Part shown: piece by piece, positions 6,826-8,292 of the stretch | Layout of the letters: each line of letters opens with the position of its first letter | Position numbering within the stretch: position 1 is the first letter of the stretch | NCBI GenBank assembly: GCA_009773075.1 | Contig: WOUX01000212.1 | Span: 1-8,292 of the forward strand | Source: a bacterium | GTDB lineage: Bacteria; Desulfobacterota; UBA8473 | Direction of reading: 5' to 3' | Length of the DNA: 8,292 nucleotides | Notes under the pieces: generated by a model | Database searches by the model: none | Told to the model about the DNA's origin: nothing | What the model saw: the letters and a program-made list of their open reading frames with translations, nothing else | Program-made: the position numbers and the translations under genes

Positions 6826-8292
6826 ATGGAAGGACACCAGCCAAAGACAGTAGCTGTCCTGCCATTTGTAAATAAGACCGGAAGCCAGGAGGCATTTGAG
6901 ATAGTAAGAAAGAGCTTTTCCAACCACTTCAGCTCTCTGCCTTATGTTAACCCAAAGTTATATAAGGTTGATGAGCTATTAAAGAAGGCAGGCCTTGATA
7001 CCCCAGAGAAGGTAGCCCAGACTGACAGCAAAAAGCTTGGGGAGATATTAAACACCGATGCTGTCATCTATGGAGAAATAACCCACTATGACAGGACATT
7101 TGCCGGAATTTATTCCCAGGTAGCCGTAGGAGCTCGTGTGCGAATGGTCGACGTAAAGACGAGCAATCTCCTCTGGGAAGCCGAGAATGTCGTCAGAAAA
7201 CACCAGGGTGGTATATCTGTCACCCCTGTAGGACTTATATTAACAGCTGTTGCCGCTGCTATGAATGTTCGGCAAATCGAACTGCTTCGGACGGGAGATG
7301 ACCTGTTCAGGGACATGGTAAAGACTCTCCCTGTACCGACCATAGCAGAGTCATTAAGACCCCCTATAATAACTATATTAGTCCAGGATACAGCAGGTCT
7401 TCCTAAAAAAGTTGGAGATACTATAAAGGTTGCCATGGAAGGAGACACCAAGAAACAGGCTTCATTTGACATAGGGGATTTCAGAAAGGGGATACCCATG
7501 AGGGAGGTAGAGCCGGGAAGCTATGTGGGAACCTACCAGGTAATACCTAAGGATAATGTCACTGATGCTATAATAACCGGTTACTTATCCGATGACGCAG
7601 GAAATAAGGGCAATTGGATAGATGTATTAGGTACGGTAACCATTGATACAGAACCCCCGGCAATACCAAAGGGGCTTTCATCCTTTGGAAGGGATGGGTT
7701 GGTTAGCCTGAAATGGGACAAGAATACTGAAAACGACCTTGCCAGGTATAAGGTATACAGGAGCACATCCCCGTTAAGTGGCTATACAGAAGTCGCACCC
7801 ACTGAATTTACAGACTTTCAGGACAAGGGTCTTCAAAATCTCACGACTTACTACTATAAACTCACTGCCTTAGATAAGACCGGTAATGAAAGCAAGATGT
7901 CAGACTATATAACAGGAGTACCAGTCAATCCAGGCCCTACGCCGGTTATGGGAAACATTTCACAGGATACAACATGGTATGCCGGTGCAAGTCCTTACAT
8001 AATCGTGGGTGAAATCACGGTTATGGATAAGGCAACCTTAACCATTGAACCTGGGACCATTGTAAAATCCAAGGGGGCAGGCATCCATATCTATGGAAGG
8101 CTCAGTGCCAAGGGTAAACAAAACGGTATGATTACCTTTGAGGGGATGGACAACAATCGTTGGGACGGAATTGTCTTTCAGAAGACCAAGGAAAAAGAGA
8201 GTGCTGTTGAATATACACAGATCAGGGGGGCAGTTACAGGGATAACCCTCTTCTCTTCTTCACCGAAAATATCCAGTAATGACATCTCTAAA
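6826..8292 (+). CDS. Multidomain lipoprotein body: GNA1162/DUF799-like, Ig-like, FN3, beta-helix start; runs off right edge
   Basis: The frame is open from before 6826 to the window end (489 codons from the ATG at 6826, no stop). That ATG is only the first in-frame one; the real start is probably 6731, with a 1-base slip near 6797. Residues below count from 6826. At 1-170 is a domain like DUF799/GNA1162 lipoproteins: KTVAVLPFVNKT, then TDAVIYGEITHYD, then ARVRMVDVKTSNLLWE. About 178-275 looks like an Ig-like beta-sandwich (PPIITILVQDTAG to VTIDTEPP). About 277-366 is a fibronectin type III domain (LSSFGRDGLVSLKWD, YKVYRSTSP, TTYYYKLTALDKTGNES). From about 372 a right-handed parallel beta-helix seems to begin (ATLTIEPGTIVKSKGAG, INGRL-like turns, WDGIVF, SSPKISSNDIS). 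The expected place is the inner leaflet of the outer membrane or the cell surface. An envelope structural or adhesive role is inference; no enzyme motif is visible. Confidence 0.85.
   Translation, partial: MEGHQPKTVAVLPFVNKTGSQEAFEIVRKSFSNHFSSLPYVNPKLYKVDELLKKAGLDTPEKVAQTDSKKLGEILNTDAVIYGEITHYDRTFAGIYSQVAVGARVRMVDVKTSNLLWEAENVVRKHQGGISVTPVGLILTAVAAAMNVRQIELLRTGDDLFRDMVKTLPVPTIAESLRPPIITILVQDTAGLPKKVGDTIKVAMEGDTKKQASFDIGDFRKGIPMREVEPGSYVGTYQVIPKDNVTDAIITGYLSDDAGNKGNWIDVLGTVTIDTEPPAIPKGLSSFGRDGLVSLKWDKNTENDLARYKVYRSTSPLSGYTEVAPTEFTDFQDKGLQNLTTYYYKLTALDKTGNESKMSDYITGVPVNPGPTPVMGNISQDTTWYAGASPYIIVGEITVMDKATLTIEPGTIVKSKGAGIHIYGRLSAKGKQNGMITFEGMDNNRWDGIVFQKTKEKESAVEYTQIRGAVTGITLFSSSPKISSNDISK

Noticed and set aside
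7110..7499. A 129-codon open frame on the minus strand
   Set aside because: It is antisense to the clearly conserved GNA1162-like and Ig-like coding region and has no ribosome site or motif of its own.

Overview
The window (8,292 bases, moderate GC) looks like chromosome from an anaerobic or metabolically versatile Gram-negative bacterium. Desulfobacterota (former Deltaproteobacteria) or a neighbouring phylum is my best guess. The reasons are a fatty-acid/aromatic-acid type acyl-CoA ligase with an enoyl-CoA hydratase, a molybdenum-cofactor gene, a lipoprotein with a Gram-negative type lobe (GNA1162-like), and a palindromic intergenic repeat of a kind I associate with that group. The assignment is inference from gene content, not from a marker alignment.

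Layout, left to right. 1-354 (+): the 3' end of a ComEA-type helix-hairpin-helix DNA-binding protein whose frame is open to the window edge. 385-1947 (+): a complete class I acyl-CoA synthetase. 1979-2881 (+): an enoyl-CoA hydratase/isomerase family protein with a suspicious C-terminus. These three are co-directional with gaps of about 30 bases and are probably co-transcribed; ligase plus hydratase fits CoA activation followed by a hydratase step on an acyl-CoA. 2882-2950: a short convergent gap holding an imperfect hairpin. 2951-3940 (-): complete moaA. 3941-4131: a divergent intergenic region that must carry the start signals of moaA and leuS. 4132-6598 (+): leucyl-tRNA synthetase, broken by a frame-changing loss of about 26 bases near 5941, just after the KMSKS loop. 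6599-6730: a palindromic MITE/REP-like element. 6731 to the right edge (+): a large lipoprotein gene whose signal peptide and body lie in different frames. Its visible body is a DUF799/GNA1162-like domain, an Ig-like domain, a fibronectin type III domain and the beginning of a right-handed beta-helix.

The most notable common theme is that three of the six genes carry coding lesions: a 1-base slip in the lipoprotein, an approximately 26-base loss in leuS, and a probable small deletion at the end of the hydratase that removes a zinc ribbon. leuS is normally essential, so either the sequence carries errors or assembly joins, or the strain has another functional copy. I found no CRISPR array, tRNA, rRNA, transposase or phage gene, and no convincing new defence or biosynthetic system. 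The multidomain surface lipoprotein is the least ordinary gene here.
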